Of a stretch of 64,000 bases of DNA, positions 51,379 through 60,230 are shown one piece after another. The stretch's first letter is position 1; the number at the start of each line of letters is the position of its first letter. The stretch spans positions 1-64,000 of the forward strand of contig NZ_JAZHFT010000027.1 of the NCBI RefSeq assembly GCF_036541425.1. The letters run 5' to 3'. This DNA is from Consotaella aegiceratis (GTDB lineage Bacteria; Pseudomonadota; Alphaproteobacteria; Rhizobiales; Rhizobiaceae). Under the pieces are notes generated by a model. It made no database searches. It was not told where the DNA came from and saw only the letters and a program-made list of their open reading frames with translations. The position numbers and the translations under genes are program-made.

Positions 51379-52663
51379 GTCGCGCTACCAATCGCCGATC
51401 TCGCCGGGCCGCTCGTGGTATGAGGACGACCTCGCCGTGCGGCCGACCTATCCCGCCCTGCGCGACCGCCTCGACGTCGACGTGCTGGTGGTGGGCGGCG
51501 GCTTCACCGGGCTTTCGGCCGCCTATCATCTCGCCAGATCCGGCGTTTCGGTGGCGCTCGCCGAAGCCCATCGCTGCGGCGACGGCGCATCGGGGCGCAA
51601 CGGCGGCCAGATCGGCACAGGCCCGCGCCTATGGCCGTCCGAGCTGGAGCCGCTGGTGGGGTACGAGCGTGCCAAGGCGCTGTTCGATCTCGCCGAGGAC
51701 GCCAAGGCCGATCTCTTCTCCTTCGCGCGAGCCCACGATATCGACATGGACTATCGGGCCGGACAGCTGTCGGTCGTGCACAAGCGCCGCTATCTCAAAG
51801 CCTATCACGAGCAGGCGGAGACGCTCGCCACCCGTTACTTCTATCCGCACGCGACGATCATGGACGCCGAGGAAACAGCCGCCCGGCTCGGCTCCAGGGC
51901 CTATTGGGGCGGCCTTCGCGACACCGGCACGGGTCACATCGATCCGCTGAAGCTCGTCGTCGGCCTCGCGCGAGCGGCCAAGGCGGCCGGCGCGCGCCTT
52001 TTCGAGGCCACGCCGGTGACGTCTTTCACACGCGAAAGCGGCCGGATCGTCGCCGCCACACCGGCCGGGCAAATTTCGGCCGAGCGGGTTCTGCTGGTCA
52101 CCAATGCCCATGGCGGGCACCTCGATCGCCGATTGGCGGCTCACATCGCACCGATCGGGTCGTTCATCGGTGCAACCGCGCCACTCGACGACCCGGACGC
52201 GATCCTGCCGGGCGGCGAGTCGGTGGACGATTCGCGCTTCGTCGTGCGCTATTTCCGCAAGAGCGCCGACAACCGGCTCCTGTTCGGAGGACGCGAGACC
52301 TATCATTCCGCCGGTAGCGACGGCCGACAGCTCATCGCCCGACAGATCGCGTCGGTCTATCCGCAACTGGCGCACGTTCCGCTGACCCACGTCTGGGGCG
52401 GCTTTGTCGCAATCACCCTACGCCGCCTGCCCTTCGTCCATGATGTCGCACCGGGCGTGACCGCGATTGCCGGCTATTCGGGCCACGGCGTGGCCCTAGC
52501 ACCGTTTGCCGGGCGCCTCTATGCCGAACGCGTCGTCGGCCACGGTCGGCGCCTCGCACAGCTGGAAGCGCTTGACATCCCGCCGTTTCCGGGCGGCCGC
52601 GTCCTGCGGACGCCGTTGCTGTCTCTCGCGATGACCTGGTTTTCGATCCGAGATCGCGTGTAG
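51371..52663 (+). CDS. FAD-dependent oxidoreductase (gamma-glutamylputrescine oxidase-like)
   Basis: A 430-residue DadA-family flavoprotein with the FAD motif VLVVGGGFTGLSAAYHLARSG, a mid-domain with RAYWGGLRDTGTGHIDPLKLVVGLAR and a C-terminal AGYSGHGVALAPFAGRLYAE. Paired with the GS-like gene (overlap of eight bases), it most likely oxidises gamma-glutamyl-putrescine, releasing H2O2 and an aldehyde, as PuuB does. No aldehyde dehydrogenase (PuuC) or hydrolase (PuuD) is encoded nearby. Confidence 0.85.
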   Translation: MSESRYQSPISPGRSWYEDDLAVRPTYPALRDRLDVDVLVVGGGFTGLSAAYHLARSGVSVALAEAHRCGDGASGRNGGQIGTGPRLWPSELEPLVGYERAKALFDLAEDAKADLFSFARAHDIDMDYRAGQLSVVHKRRYLKAYHEQAETLATRYFYPHATIMDAEETAARLGSRAYWGGLRDTGTGHIDPLKLVVGLARAAKAAGARLFEATPVTSFTRESGRIVAATPAGQISAERVLLVTNAHGGHLDRRLAAHIAPIGSFIGATAPLDDPDAILPGGESVDDSRFVVRYFRKSADNRLLFGGRETYHSAGSDGRQLIARQIASVYPQLAHVPLTHVWGGFVAITLRRLPFVHDVAPGVTAIAGYSGHGVALAPFAGRLYAERVVGHGRRLAQLEALDIPPFPGGRVLRTPLLSLAMTWFSIRDRV

Positions 52664-52810
52664 CAAAACCAGAAATAAAGATAAGGCAGCCTGATAGACA
52701 CGAAGACTTTCTGTAGCCAGGCAACAACCATTTTTAGAAACAGGAACTTGCCAGTCTTCCATCGAGTCCCTTATGAGGTTTCACTTCCTTGACGCCGCGC
52801 CAAAAGGTCC

Positions 52811-53446
52811 ATGCGGAAAAGCGACTTTCCAATCGATTCGACGGATTCGGTCCGGGCCCTGCGTGGAGCGCTGAGGACAGAAACGCGGACGCTTCACGAT
52901 CGGCTCGATCAGACCTTCGAAGGCATCGAAAAGCTGCCGTCGCGGGCCGATTACGTCGATTTTCTGCGGCTGAACCAGGCATGCTATTCACAGATCGACC
53001 CGATCCTGGCAGCGAGCACGTTGCAAAAGGCTGCGCCGGACCTCATCACGCCTGCTCGCGCCCAGGCCCTCGGCGATGATCTGTCACAGCTGGACGAGCC
53101 GGCCTTCGAAGCCGCGCCGTTCGAGCTGGCGACGCCCGACCTGCCGCAGGCCCTCGGCATTGCCTACGTGGCGGAAGGATCGCGTCTCGGCGCGCGCTAT
53201 ATCCGCGTTTCGATGGAAAAGCATGCCGCTCTTCAGCGCCACCCGGACATACCGACCCGCTTCCTTGACGAAGCGGCATCGCGCGACGGGCGATGGGACA
53301 TGGTGGCCGCCCTGCTCCAAGACAATGATTTTACGTCGGCGGACGAACAACGCTGCATCGCAGCGGCCCGACAAACCTTCGCCTACTTCCTCATGACACT
53401 TGATGCGCTTCGCAGCCGCCACCATTACCCTTCGGAAGCCTCTTGA
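52811..53446 (+). CDS. biliverdin-producing heme oxygenase (BphO-like)
   Basis: Opens heme to biliverdin, CO and iron, supplying the chromophore of the phytochrome encoded immediately downstream. The 211-residue helical protein has the proximal heme His29 in LRTETRTLHDRLDQTF, the distal-helix region LGIAYVAEGSRLGARYI, and a matching C-terminus. Its stop overlaps the bacteriophytochrome TTG by four bases (TTGA), showing co-translation. An AT-rich 147-base gap after puuB may contain the promoter. Confidence 0.9.
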   Translation: MRKSDFPIDSTDSVRALRGALRTETRTLHDRLDQTFEGIEKLPSRADYVDFLRLNQACYSQIDPILAASTLQKAAPDLITPARAQALGDDLSQLDEPAFEAAPFELATPDLPQALGIAYVAEGSRLGARYIRVSMEKHAALQRHPDIPTRFLDEAASRDGRWDMVAALLQDNDFTSADEQRCIAAARQTFAYFLMTLDALRSRHHYPSEAS

Positions 53447-56040
53447 ACGACGCCCCCATCCCTCCCTATCACGTCGATCTGACGAATTGCGATCGCGAGC
53501 CGATTCATCTGCTCGGGGGTATCCAGAATTTTGGCTTTCTGCTGGCTGTTTCGTCCGACTGGCTGATCGAGCGGGTGTCGGCCAATATCGGAGAGTTCAT
53601 CAACTGCGATCCGCATCTGGTGCTTGGTGAGCCGGTGACCGAGCTTCTGCCCGCCCAGGCCATCCATGCCATTCGCGGGCGATTGCAGCTGCTGTCGACA
53701 CCCGATGCCACCGAGCGTCTCTACGCCTTCGACCTCATGGAGGACGGGCGCCGGTTCGACATCGCGGTGCACACCACGGGCCCCTCGATCATCATCGAAG
53801 CCGAGCCGGCCACCCAATGGCATTCGGTCAATCCCGGGACGCTCGTCAAGGGCATGGTCGCCCGGGTACAGCGCCAGGAATCGCTCGACGGGCTCTATCG
53901 TGAATGCGTGCGCCAGCTCCGCGCGATCACCGGTTTCGATCGGGTGATGCTCTACCGCTTCGGACCGGCCGGCGACGGTCATGTCATTGCCGAATCGGCC
54001 AAGAGCGGTATCGGCTCGTTCCTCGGTCTGCACTATCCGGCTTCCGACATTCCGATCCAGGCGCGGGCGCTCTATGTCCGCAACCAGATCCGTATCATCG
54101 CCGATATCAACGCCCAACCGGTGCCGATCGTGCCGGAGCTCGATCCGCACCGGCAGCCGCTCGACTTGTCCCTGTCGGTGCTGCGCAGCGTTTCTCCCAT
54201 TCACATTGAATACCTGAAGAACATGGGCGTGGGCGCGTCGCTGTCGATCTCGATCGTCATCGACGGCAAGCTCTGGGGCCTGTTCGCGCTGCATCACTAC
54301 TCGGCGCGCCATCTTTCGCTCGAATTGCGCTCGACTGCCGAACTCTTCGGACAGATGATCTCGCTGATCATCGAAGGGCGTCTCTATAAGGAACAGCAGG
54401 CGGCCGAGGAGCTGGCGCGCGACCTGCACGACCGCTTCGTCTCCAAGATCGTCGCGGCGACACCGAGCGTCGAAGCGCTCGCCGACTTCTCCGACGAATT
54501 GCGCGAGATGATCCCGTGCGACGGTTTTGCCGTCTGGAGCAAGGGCACGGGGCGCACCTTCGGCCGCTGTCCTCCCGAGAGCGCGCTTCCGGCGCTCGCC
54601 CGCTTCCTCAATCAGGCTGGTGCCGGCCGGATCTATACCACCGATTTTCTCTCCGAGGTGCATTCGCCCGCGGCCGACTATGTGGAGGAGGCGGCCGGTC
54701 TCCTGTCGATCCCGATTTCGCGCAGTCCGCGCGACTATCTGATGTTCTTCCGCCGAGAGATCATTCAGACCGTCACCTGGGCAGGCAATCCCGAGAGCAA
54801 GGAGATGGTCACCGGGCCGAATGGGCCTCGCCTGACGCCGCGCAAGAGTTTCGAGGAATGGAAGGAAACGGTTCGCGGCCATTCCGAGGCCTGGACTTCG
54901 CCCGAAATCCGCGCCGCGGAGGCTTTGCGCGTCAGCATCCTGGAAGTGCTGCTGCGCTTCAACGAGGAGACCGAACGCCAGCAGACCCTCGCCGCCCAAC
55001 GGCAGGAACTGCTCATCGCCGAGCTGAACCACCGGGTGCGCAACATCCTGAGCCTGATTCGCGCGCTGGTGGCGCAGTCCAAACCGGGCGCGAGCGGCAT
55101 CGACGAGTTCTCCTCCATCATCAGCGGCCGTATTCAGGCTCTGGCCCGAGCCCACGATCAGGTGACCAGCGCCAACTATTCGACGACCTCGTTGCGAGAG
55201 ATCGTCGAGACCGAAGTCATGGCCTATCTCAGCCAGAAGGTCGGCCGCGTGCGCATGGGCGGTCCGCTCCTCTATATCGAGGCCAAGGCCTTTCCGACGC
55301 TCGCTCTCGTCTTCCACGAGATGGTGACCAACTCCGCCAAGTATGGCGCCCTTTCGGATTCGGCCGGCGAAGTCCATCTGACCTGGCATGTGGACGACGG
55401 CGGATGCTGCCAGCTGGAGTGGCGGGAGCAGGGCGGACCGGCCGTTCAGCCGCCGAAGCGTCGGGGTTTTGGAACCACGATCATCGAGCGCTCCATCCCC
55501 CACGACCTGGGTGGAGAAGCCCGGATCGACTACAAGCTGGCGGGACTGGAAGCGCGCTTCGTCCTGCCGCCGCAAGTTTTCCGCCTCGAACAGGCCCCAC
55601 ACAAGCTCTCTCAGCAGACCCGCAAGATGGAACAGTCACGCAATTCCTCGACGCAGCCCAATGCGCTGTCCGGCCTGACCGGCCTGATCGTCGAGGACAA
55701 CATGATCATCGCGCTCGATGCCGAGCAGACCATGGTCGAACATGGAATGCGGGCGGTCTTCACCGCCGCCGACGTCGCGGAGGGGCGCAGGATCATCGAA
55801 CAGGAAGCGGTGGACATCGCCCTGCTCGACGTCAATCTGGGGTCCGAATCGAGCTTCCCGCTGGTCGCCGATCTCAACGCCAAAGGCGTTCCCTTCATTT
55901 TCGCCACCGGCTATGGAGAGCAGCTCGAGCTGCCGAGTGACGCGGCGAATGCCGAGACGATCAAGAAACCGTTCTCCAGCGAGCAATTGGTGACGGCGAT
56001 CGTTGCGGCCTTGACCCGATGGGGGAAGCGCACGAACTAA
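53443..56040 (+). CDS. bacteriophytochrome with HWE kinase and fused receiver domain
   Basis: A red/far-red light sensor kinase of 865 residues. The N-terminal PAS has biliverdin-binding Cys16 in LTNCDREPIHLLG and GGIQNFGFL, where most phytochromes have GxIQPHG. The GAF domain has YPASDIPIQAR (Asp near residue 200) and the PHY tongue has TPRKSFEEWK (about 466-470). The output is an HWE-type kinase with ELNHRVRNILSLIRALV (His about 529) and WREQGG, then a receiver domain with VEDNMIIALDAEQTMVEHG, phosphoacceptor Asp796 and Lys in IKKPF. The same order occurs in Agrobacterium Agp2-type proteins, some of which are bathy-phytochromes; the spectral type cannot be told here. The start is TTG. It precedes zwf by 65 bases. 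Confidence 0.94.
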   Translation: MNDAPIPPYHVDLTNCDREPIHLLGGIQNFGFLLAVSSDWLIERVSANIGEFINCDPHLVLGEPVTELLPAQAIHAIRGRLQLLSTPDATERLYAFDLMEDGRRFDIAVHTTGPSIIIEAEPATQWHSVNPGTLVKGMVARVQRQESLDGLYRECVRQLRAITGFDRVMLYRFGPAGDGHVIAESAKSGIGSFLGLHYPASDIPIQARALYVRNQIRIIADINAQPVPIVPELDPHRQPLDLSLSVLRSVSPIHIEYLKNMGVGASLSISIVIDGKLWGLFALHHYSARHLSLELRSTAELFGQMISLIIEGRLYKEQQAAEELARDLHDRFVSKIVAATPSVEALADFSDELREMIPCDGFAVWSKGTGRTFGRCPPESALPALARFLNQAGAGRIYTTDFLSEVHSPAADYVEEAAGLLSIPISRSPRDYLMFFRREIIQTVTWAGNPESKEMVTGPNGPRLTPRKSFEEWKETVRGHSEAWTSPEIRAAEALRVSILEVLLRFNEETERQQTLAAQRQELLIAELNHRVRNILSLIRALVAQSKPGASGIDEFSSIISGRIQALARAHDQVTSANYSTTSLREIVETEVMAYLSQKVGRVRMGGPLLYIEAKAFPTLALVFHEMVTNSAKYGALSDSAGEVHLTWHVDDGGCCQLEWREQGGPAVQPPKRRGFGTTIIERSIPHDLGGEARIDYKLAGLEARFVLPPQVFRLEQAPHKLSQQTRKMEQSRNSSTQPNALSGLTGLIVEDNMIIALDAEQTMVEHGMRAVFTAADVAEGRRIIEQEAVDIALLDVNLGSESSFPLVADLNAKGVPFIFATGYGEQLELPSDAANAETIKKPFSSEQLVTAIVAALTRWGKRTN

Positions 56041-56105
56041 CAGCGTCGGATCCCGTGCGGCATCTCGGCACCGGTTCCACTCCGCCGATTGCTTTGAGGA
56101 ATCCG

Positions 56106-57584
56106 ATGTCCAGCCAGATCATTCCCGTCGACCCATTCGACTGCGTCGTCTTTGGCGGCAGCGGCGACTTGGCCGAGCGCAAGCTCCTGCCGGCGCTCTA
56201 CCACCGCGACCTGGACGGCCAAGTCCCCGAGCAGGCCCGCATCATCGGCGCCTCGCGCAGCACGATGTCGGACGAGGAATACCGCAATTTCGCCCGCGAG
56301 GCGCTGAACGCCCACGTCGCCTCAGACGATCAGAAGCCGGAAGCCGTCGATCGCTTCCTCGGGCGCCTGCACTACCGCTCTCTCGATGCGCGCGCCGACG
56401 AGGGCTGGGCCGAGATGAAGGCGTTCCTCGACGAGGCCGAACCGGAGCGCATCCGGGCCTTCTACCTCGCGGTTGCGCCCGGCCTCTTCGGCGACATCGC
56501 GCGACGCGTCAGCAGCGAAGGGCTGGCCACGTCGACGAGCCGCATCGTGGTGGAAAAGCCGGTGGGCCGTGATCTCGCCTCCGCCAAGGAACTGAACGAC
56601 ACCATCGGCAGGCATTTTCGCGAGGACCAAGTCTTCCGCATCGATCACTATCTCGGCAAGGAAACGGTGCAGAACCTGATGGCACTGCGCTTTGCCAACA
56701 CCCTCTATGAGCCGATCTGGAACGCGAGCTACATCGACCACGTCCAGATTACCGTCGCCGAAGAGGTCGGGCTGGAAGGCCGCGCCGGCTATTACGACAA
56801 GGCAGGCGCGCTGCGCGACATGGTGCAGAACCATATGGTGCAGGTCATGTGCCTCGTCGCCATGGAGCCGCCGGCCGCCATGGAAGCCGGCACTCTGCGC
56901 GACGAAAAGCTCAAGGTCCTGCACGCGCTGGAGCCGATCGACGAATCGAACGTCGACCAGCGAACCGTCCGTGGACAGTACCGGGCCGGCGTATCCGACG
57001 GCGCCGCCGTACAGGGCTATCTCGACGATCTGGGTGACCCCGACAGCACGACGGAAACCTTCGTGGCGATCAAGGCGACGATCGCCAACTGGCGCTGGGC
57101 CGGCGTTCCCTTCTATCTGCGTACCGGCAAGCGCCTGTCGCAGCGCATGTCCGAAATCGTCATCACTTTCCGCTGCATCCCCCATTCGATCTTCGGGTCC
57201 GGCGTCGGCAACATCCAGCAGAACCAGCTGGTGTTGCGGCTGCAGCCCGACGAAGGCGTGAAGCAGTGGCTGATGATCAAGGACCCAGGCCCCGGTGGCA
57301 TGCGGCTCCGGCACGTCCCGCTCGACATGACGTTCGCCGAATCCTTCAACATGCGCAATCCGGACGCCTATGAGCGTCTGCTGATGGATGTGATTCGTGG
57401 CAACCAGACGCTGTTCATGCGCCGCGACGAGGTCGAGGCGGCATGGCACTGGATCGATCCGATCCAGCAGGCCTGGGAGGCGCGAAGCTCCAAGGCGCAC
57501 GGTTATACGGCCGGCACCTGGGGACCGTCCGCCGCCATCGCGCTGATCGAACGCGATGGACGAACGTGGCACGAGCCGGAATGA
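56106..57584 (+). CDS. zwf: glucose-6-phosphate 1-dehydrogenase
   Basis: Oxidises glucose-6-phosphate to 6-phosphogluconolactone with NADP+. NADP motif FGGSGDLAERKLLPALY, the substrate/catalytic RIDHYLGKETVQNL, and the later LRTGKRLSQRMSEI are standard. Length 492 matches the family. The ATG at 56106 has GAGGAA upstream. It is the first gene of zwf-pgl-edd, entry to the Entner-Doudoroff route, and lies 65 bases behind the bacteriophytochrome with no obvious terminator between. Confidence 0.97.
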   Translation: MSSQIIPVDPFDCVVFGGSGDLAERKLLPALYHRDLDGQVPEQARIIGASRSTMSDEEYRNFAREALNAHVASDDQKPEAVDRFLGRLHYRSLDARADEGWAEMKAFLDEAEPERIRAFYLAVAPGLFGDIARRVSSEGLATSTSRIVVEKPVGRDLASAKELNDTIGRHFREDQVFRIDHYLGKETVQNLMALRFANTLYEPIWNASYIDHVQITVAEEVGLEGRAGYYDKAGALRDMVQNHMVQVMCLVAMEPPAAMEAGTLRDEKLKVLHALEPIDESNVDQRTVRGQYRAGVSDGAAVQGYLDDLGDPDSTTETFVAIKATIANWRWAGVPFYLRTGKRLSQRMSEIVITFRCIPHSIFGSGVGNIQQNQLVLRLQPDEGVKQWLMIKDPGPGGMRLRHVPLDMTFAESFNMRNPDAYERLLMDVIRGNQTLFMRRDEVEAAWHWIDPIQQAWEARSSKAHGYTAGTWGPSAAIALIERDGRTWHEPE

Positions 57585-57624
57585 TCGCGACATCGTGACG
57601 AGCACAGCCGAGGACCAGACCTGA

Positions 57625-58326
57625 ATGGAATCCGCCTTCCATACCTACCCGTCGCGCGAGCTGCTGGCGGAAGCCCTGGCAGCCGGCGTGGCTGCCGTGC
57701 TTTCCGGAGGTATCGCCACCCGCGGCGCAGCGACGCTGGCGTTGTCCGGCGGGTCGACGCCGAAGCGTTTTCTGGAGGTGCTGTCCGGCGCCGACATCGA
57801 CTGGTCCGATGTGACTGTGACGCTGGTCGACGAGCGCTGGGTGCCGGCCGACAGCGACCGCTCCAACGCCGCGCTCGTCCGGCAGCATCTGCTGCGCGGG
57901 CCGGCGGCGGCCGCGCATTTCATGCCGCTCTATCGCGAAGACAAGACGCCGGAGGAGGCACAGCCCGATCTCTGCGCGTTGCTCAGAACCTTCAGCGAGC
58001 CGTTCGATGCGCTGGTGCTCGGCATGGGTCTCGACGGGCACACCGCGTCCTTTCTGCCGCAAGCCGACAATCTCGCATGGGCGACGGCGGCCGATTGCCC
58101 GGATCCGATCGTCCCGATCCGCACACCGGTGGTGCCCGAGCCGCGCGTCACGCTGTCGCTGCCGATCGTCACGTCTGCGCGGCTGCTCGCCCTTCATATC
58201 GAGGGCGAGGACAAGAAGCAGGTGTTGGAGACGGCAAAAGGCGACGGCCCGACACTCGACCTTCCGATCCGATCGGTGTTACGGGCGGAGCGGGAGGACC
58301 CTCTCGAGGTTTTCTGGGCGCCGTGA
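57625..58326 (+). CDS. pgl: 6-phosphogluconolactonase
   Basis: Hydrolyses the lactone made by Zwf to 6-phosphogluconate. The 233-residue protein has LALSGGSTPKRFLEVL, VTLVDERWVPADSDRSNAALVR and GMGLDGHTASFLP, the family landmarks. It lies 40 bases after zwf and 29 before edd. Positions and spacing indicate one operon. Confidence 0.95.
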   Translation: MESAFHTYPSRELLAEALAAGVAAVLSGGIATRGAATLALSGGSTPKRFLEVLSGADIDWSDVTVTLVDERWVPADSDRSNAALVRQHLLRGPAAAAHFMPLYREDKTPEEAQPDLCALLRTFSEPFDALVLGMGLDGHTASFLPQADNLAWATAADCPDPIVPIRTPVVPEPRVTLSLPIVTSARLLALHIEGEDKKQVLETAKGDGPTLDLPIRSVLRAEREDPLEVFWAP

Positions 58327-58355
58327 CGGCGTCCATCGACGATTGAGGATGTCTG

Positions 58356-60173
58356 ATGACCGTTGACCGCCGTATTCAGGACGTAACCGACCGGCTGCGC
58401 GAACGCTCGGCTCGCACCCGCGAGGCCTATCTCGCGCGAATTCGAGCCAGGGGCGCGAAGGGGCCGGCGGCGCGCGCGCATCTGTCCTGCGGCAATCTCG
58501 CCCATGGCTTCGCGGCCTGCGGGCCTGTCGACAAGGAGCGTCTGTCCGGCGACCAGACGCTCAATCTCGGCATCATCACCGCCTACAACGACATGCTCTC
58601 GGCCCACCAGCCATTCGAGCGCTTCCCCGATCTGATCCGCGAGGCCGCCCGCGAGACCGGTGGCACCGCCCAGGTCGCCTCGGGCGTGCCTGCCATGTGC
58701 GACGGCGTCACGCAGGGACAGGCCGGAATGGAGCTGTCGCTGTTCTCGCGTGAGATCATCGCGATGGCCGCAGCGGTCGGGCTCAGCCACGACATGTTCG
58801 ACGCCGCCGTCTATCTCGGCGTTTGCGACAAGATCGTTCCGGGGCTGGCGATCGCCGCGCTGACCTTCGGCCATCTGCCGGCCATCTTCGTGCCGGCCGG
58901 TCCGATGACCTCGGGGCTGCCCAACGACGAGAAGAGCCGCATCCGCCAGCTCTACGCCGAGGGCAAGGTCGGCCGCGACGCGCTGCTGGACGCCGAATCC
59001 AAATCCTATCACGGCCCGGGCACCTGCACCTTCTACGGCACCGCCAACTCCAACCAGATGCTGATGGAGATCATGGGCCTGCACACGCCGGGGGCCTCCT
59101 TCATCAATCCCAACACGCCGCTGCGCGACGCGCTGACGCGAGAGGCGACGAAGCGGGCGCTGGCGATCACCGCCCAGGGCAACGAATACACGCCGGCGGG
59201 CGAGATCGTCGACGAGCGCGTCATCGTCAACGGCGTCGTCGGCCTGCACGCGACCGGCGGCTCGACCAACCACACCATGCATCTGGTGGCGATCGCCGCG
59301 GCGGCCGGCATCAAGCTCACCTGGCAGGACATTTCGGATCTTTCGGACGCGACGCCGCTGCTCGCGCGCGTCTATCCCAACTCCGTGGCCGACGTGAACC
59401 ATTTCCATGCGGCCGGCGGCATGGGCTTCCTGATCCGCGAACTGCTCGATCGCGGCATGCTGCACGAGGACGTGCGCACGGTCTGGGGGACCGGCCTCAG
59501 AGCCTATGCCATCGAGGCGAAGCTCGAGAGCGACGGCACAGTGAAGCGCGAGCCCGCACCGCTCGACAGTGGCGATCCCAAAGTGTTGACCACGGCCGAC
59601 AAGCCGTTCAGCACCAATGGCGGCCTGAAGGTGCTCAAGGGCAATCTCGGCCAGGCGGTGATCAAGGTCTCTGCGGTGAAGCCCGAGAGGCGGATGGTGG
59701 AGGCGCCGGCCAAGGTGTTTCACGACCAGAACGAGCTAAAGGCCGCCTTCGATGCCGGAGAGCTGACCGGCGACTTCATCGCGGTGGTGCGCTTCCAGGG
59801 GCCGAAGTCTAACGGCATGCCGGAGCTCCACAAGCTGACGCCGCTGCTCGGCGTCCTGCTCGACCGTGGCCAGAAGGTGGCGCTCGTCACGGACGGGCGC
59901 ATGTCGGGCGCTTCGGGCAAGGTGCCCGCGGCGATCCACGTGACGCCGGAAGCCAAGGACGGCGGCGTCATCGCGCGCATCCAGGATGGCGATAGGATCC
60001 GGCTCGATCCCGATGCCGGCGTTCTCAACGTTCTGGTGGACACCGACGAGCTGATGGCCCGGCCCTTGTCCGACCCTGATTTGTCGGCTTACGAATTCGG
60101 TCTTGGCCGCGAACTGTTCGCCCCGTTCCGCGCAGTGGTCGGCGCAGCCAGCGAAGGCGCCACGATCTTCTGA
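58356..60173 (+). CDS. edd: phosphogluconate dehydratase
   Basis: Dehydrates 6-phosphogluconate to KDPG, the first committed step of the Entner-Doudoroff pathway; a 4Fe-4S enzyme of the IlvD/Edd family. Cluster and family regions are SCGNLAHGFAACG at the N-terminus, SGVPAMCDGVTQGQAGMELS, SYHGPGTCTFYGTANSNQMLMEIMG and VTDGRMSGASGKVPAAIHV. The 605-residue length is normal. The KDPG aldolase gene (eda) is not present in the window, so the last step is encoded elsewhere. Confidence 0.96.
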   Translation: MTVDRRIQDVTDRLRERSARTREAYLARIRARGAKGPAARAHLSCGNLAHGFAACGPVDKERLSGDQTLNLGIITAYNDMLSAHQPFERFPDLIREAARETGGTAQVASGVPAMCDGVTQGQAGMELSLFSREIIAMAAAVGLSHDMFDAAVYLGVCDKIVPGLAIAALTFGHLPAIFVPAGPMTSGLPNDEKSRIRQLYAEGKVGRDALLDAESKSYHGPGTCTFYGTANSNQMLMEIMGLHTPGASFINPNTPLRDALTREATKRALAITAQGNEYTPAGEIVDERVIVNGVVGLHATGGSTNHTMHLVAIAAAAGIKLTWQDISDLSDATPLLARVYPNSVADVNHFHAAGGMGFLIRELLDRGMLHEDVRTVWGTGLRAYAIEAKLESDGTVKREPAPLDSGDPKVLTTADKPFSTNGGLKVLKGNLGQAVIKVSAVKPERRMVEAPAKVFHDQNELKAAFDAGELTGDFIAVVRFQGPKSNGMPELHKLTPLLGVLLDRGQKVALVTDGRMSGASGKVPAAIHVTPEAKDGGVIARIQDGDRIRLDPDAGVLNVLVDTDELMARPLSDPDLSAYEFGLGRELFAPFRAVVGAASEGATIF

Positions 60174-60185
60174 GGCCCGCTCGAT

Positions 60186-60215
60186 GCTGCTGCGTCGCGC
60201 GGGCGGCGCAGCAGC
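60186..60215. terminator. hairpin between convergent edd and TadG-like genes
   Basis: GCTGCTGCG at 60186-60194 and CGCAGCAGC at 60207-60215 form a perfect 9-bp stem with a 12-base loop. It lies in the 57-base gap between the stop codons of two convergent genes and can act on both. No T tract follows, so strength is uncertain. Confidence 0.4.
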
Positions 60216-60230
60216 TATGGCCTCTGACCG

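Noticed and set aside
53425..55602. Long frame antisense to the bacteriophytochrome
   Set aside because: It covers the coding region of the phytochrome with normal codon bias on the plus strand only; no domain is seen.
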